A DNA stretch of 64,000 nucleotides, from positions 3,968,001-4,032,000 of the forward strand of contig NZ_RJKL01000001.1 of assembly GCF_003751945.1 (NCBI RefSeq), given 5' to 3'. The notes beneath the pieces were generated by a model. The model was not told the origin of the DNA. It did no database searches and saw only the letters and a program-made list of their open reading frames with translations. The DNA is from Couchioplanes caeruleus. GTDB taxonomy: Bacteria > Actinomycetota > Actinomycetes > Mycobacteriales > Micromonosporaceae. A program made the position numbers and the translations under genes. Each line of letters starts with the position of its first letter. Positions within the stretch are counted from its first letter, which is position 1. Positions 62,842-64,000 of this stretch are shown here, one piece after another.

Positions 62842-63939
62842 TCACGTCGGCGGTCTCCACACCCCGGTGGACAGGAATGCATCGATGGTGGTCAGCGATG
62901 GTTCCAGGGTCATGCCACGGGAGCGGACCCAGTCGTCGGAGTAGTACGTGTCGGCGTACCGCTCGCCGCCGTCGCAGATGAGGGTCACCACGGAGCCCGT
63001 ACGGCCCGCCTCGAGCATCTCGGCGATCACCGCGAACGCGCCCCACAGGTTCGTACCCGTGGACCCGCCGACGCGGCGGCCGAGCACCGCCGAGCCCGCC
63101 CTCATGGCCGCCAGCGACGCCGCGTCCGGCACGTGGATCATGCGGTCGACCACCGAGGGCTGGAACGACGGCTCCACCCGGGGCCGCCCGATGCCCTCGA
63201 TCCTCGAGCCGCGCCCGGTGCAGACCTCCCAGTCCTGGCTCAGGTACGCGGGCCAGAACGCCGATCCCTCCGGGTCGACGACGCACAGCCGGGTGGCGAA
63301 GCGGCGGTAGCGGGCGTACCGCCCGATGGTGGCGCTGGTGCCGCCGGTGCCCGCGCCGACCACGATCCAGGCCGGCTCGGGGTGCCGCTCCAGCGCGAGC
63401 TGCGCGTAGATCGACTCGGCGATGTTGTTGTTGCCCCGCCAGTCGGTGGCCCGCTCGGCGTAGGTGAACTGGTCCATGAAGTGCCCGCCGAGCTCGGCGG
63501 CGAGGGCGCGGGCCGCGGCGACCACCGTGGTCGGGTCGTCGACGAGGTGGCACTTGCCGCCCTGGAACTCGATCAGCGAGATCTTCTCGTGCGAGGTGCT
63601 CGCCGGCATGACCGCGATGAACTCCAGGCCCAGCATCCGGGCGAAGTACGCCTCGCTGACCGCCGTCGAGCCCGAGGAGGCCTCGACGACCGGGGTGTCC
63701 GGGCCGACCCAGCCGTTGCAGAGGGCGTACAGGAAGAGCGACCTTGCCAGGCGGTGCTTGAGCGATCCGGTGGGGTGGGAGCTCTCGTCCTTGAGGTAGA
63801 GGTCGATGCCCCAGGCCGGAGGCAGTGGGAACGGCAGCAGGTGGGTGTCCGCCGAGCGGTTGGCGTCGGCTTCGACCCGGGCGATGGCGTCGCTCGCCCA
63901 TTCCCGCTGGGCCGAGTCGCATCGGTCGAGCTGAACCAT
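62842..63939 (-). CDS. PLP-dependent cysteine synthase-fold enzyme (Cds1-like cysteine desulfhydrase)
   Basis: This 365-residue fold-type II PLP enzyme carries the Schiff-base lysine in [21 protein letters not shown] (near residue 61). The [18 protein letters not shown] asparagine-loop equivalent follows, and the phosphate-binding [17 protein letters not shown] is near residue 200. These features match mycobacterial Cds1, which degrades cysteine to sulfide, pyruvate and ammonia and supports respiration and redox balance. True cysteine synthases have TGSxKDR; here KHR points to Cds1. ATG at 63939. The last 61 bases of the window hold nothing recognisable. Confidence 0.85.
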   Translation of the reverse strand: MVQLDRCDSAQREWASDAIARVEADANRSADTHLLPFPLPPAWGIDLYLKDESSHPTGSLKHRLARSLFLYALCNGWVGPDTPVVEASSGSTAVSEAYFARMLGLEFIAVMPASTSHEKISLIEFQGGKCHLVDDPTTVVAAARALAAELGGHFMDQFTYAERATDWRGNNNIAESIYAQLALERHPEPAWIVVGAGTGGTSATIGRYARYRRFATRLCVVDPEGSAFWPAYLSQDWEVCTGRGSRIEGIGRPRVEPSFQPSVVDRMIHVPDAASLAAMRAGSAVLGRRVGGSTGTNLWGAFAVIAEMLEAGRTGSVVTLICDGGERYADTYYSDDWVRSRGMTLEPSLTTIDAFLSTGVWRPPT

Positions 63940-64000
63940 GATGTCTCAACCTACCGCCGGGTCGCGGCCCGGCTGGGGGCGATTCTCCCACTTGGTGGAG

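Overview
The window is very GC-rich DNA with strong third-position GC bias, frequent GTG/TTG starts and long antisense shadow frames, as expected of an actinomycete. WXG100/EccE secretion genes, a complete nuoA-N complex, the futalosine menaquinone genes, and ECF, IclR and TetR regulators point to a filamentous or soil actinomycete. Micromonosporaceae (Actinoplanes-like) is my best guess, but this is inference. I saw no rRNA, tRNA, insertion sequence or CRISPR, and most of the window looks chromosomal.

Layout. (1) 1-5.7 kb: part of a type VII secretion locus, with an SseB-like protein with a long disordered tail (cut by the window edge), two WXG100 proteins and divergent EccE. (2) 6-10 kb: a small membrane protein, RarD, an ECF sigma/zinc anti-sigma pair with a SigL-type promoter, and an IclR regulator. 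(3) 10.2-31.8 kb: a one-strand block for menaquinone respiration: polyprenyl diphosphate synthase, NADH dehydrogenase I (nuoN back to nuoA), a geranylgeranyl-reductase-type menaquinone reductase, a small acidic protein, MenG and MqnC. A near-consensus Rex operator lies before the reductase and a weaker one before nuoA. (4) 31.8-37 kb: a divergent TetR/VOC pair and a SNF2 helicase-SWIM zinc-finger pair. (5) 37-46.8 kb: a small secreted protein, a secreted GH64 beta-1,3-glucanase with a LacI-type operator, an aldo/keto reductase and FMN alpha-hydroxy acid oxidase, MqnA, a HelD/HelR-type RNA polymerase ATPase, a reading frame broken by an in-frame TGA, and a double-VOC protein. (6) 46.8-51.1 kb: a vitamin B12 importer (BtuF-BtuC-BtuD) under a cobalamin riboswitch, then a secreted M14 carboxypeptidase. 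(7) 51.3-53.4 kb: MqnE with two small membrane proteins. (8) 53.6-64 kb: an NlpC/P60 hydrolase, an 831-residue tail-anchored repeat protein, a DEAD-box RNA helicase with RGG-like repeats, a glycolipid-binding-fold protein, a membrane metalloprotease, and a Cds1-type PLP enzyme.

How the genes work together: MqnA, MqnE and MqnC make the futalosine-derived naphthoquinone precursor, the polyprenyl synthase makes the side chain, MenG methylates the ring, the reductase saturates the chain, and Nuo reduces the product with NADH; Rex would tie this to NADH/NAD+. The B12 importer is a self-contained riboswitch-regulated operon.

The most unusual features are the repeat-built tail-anchored protein with nine D-x-T-[TM]-P-[FI] motifs, several gene junctions filled by tandem copies of a gene's own 3' end, the in-frame TGA gene, and a DnaA-box inverted pair in the type VII promoter region.
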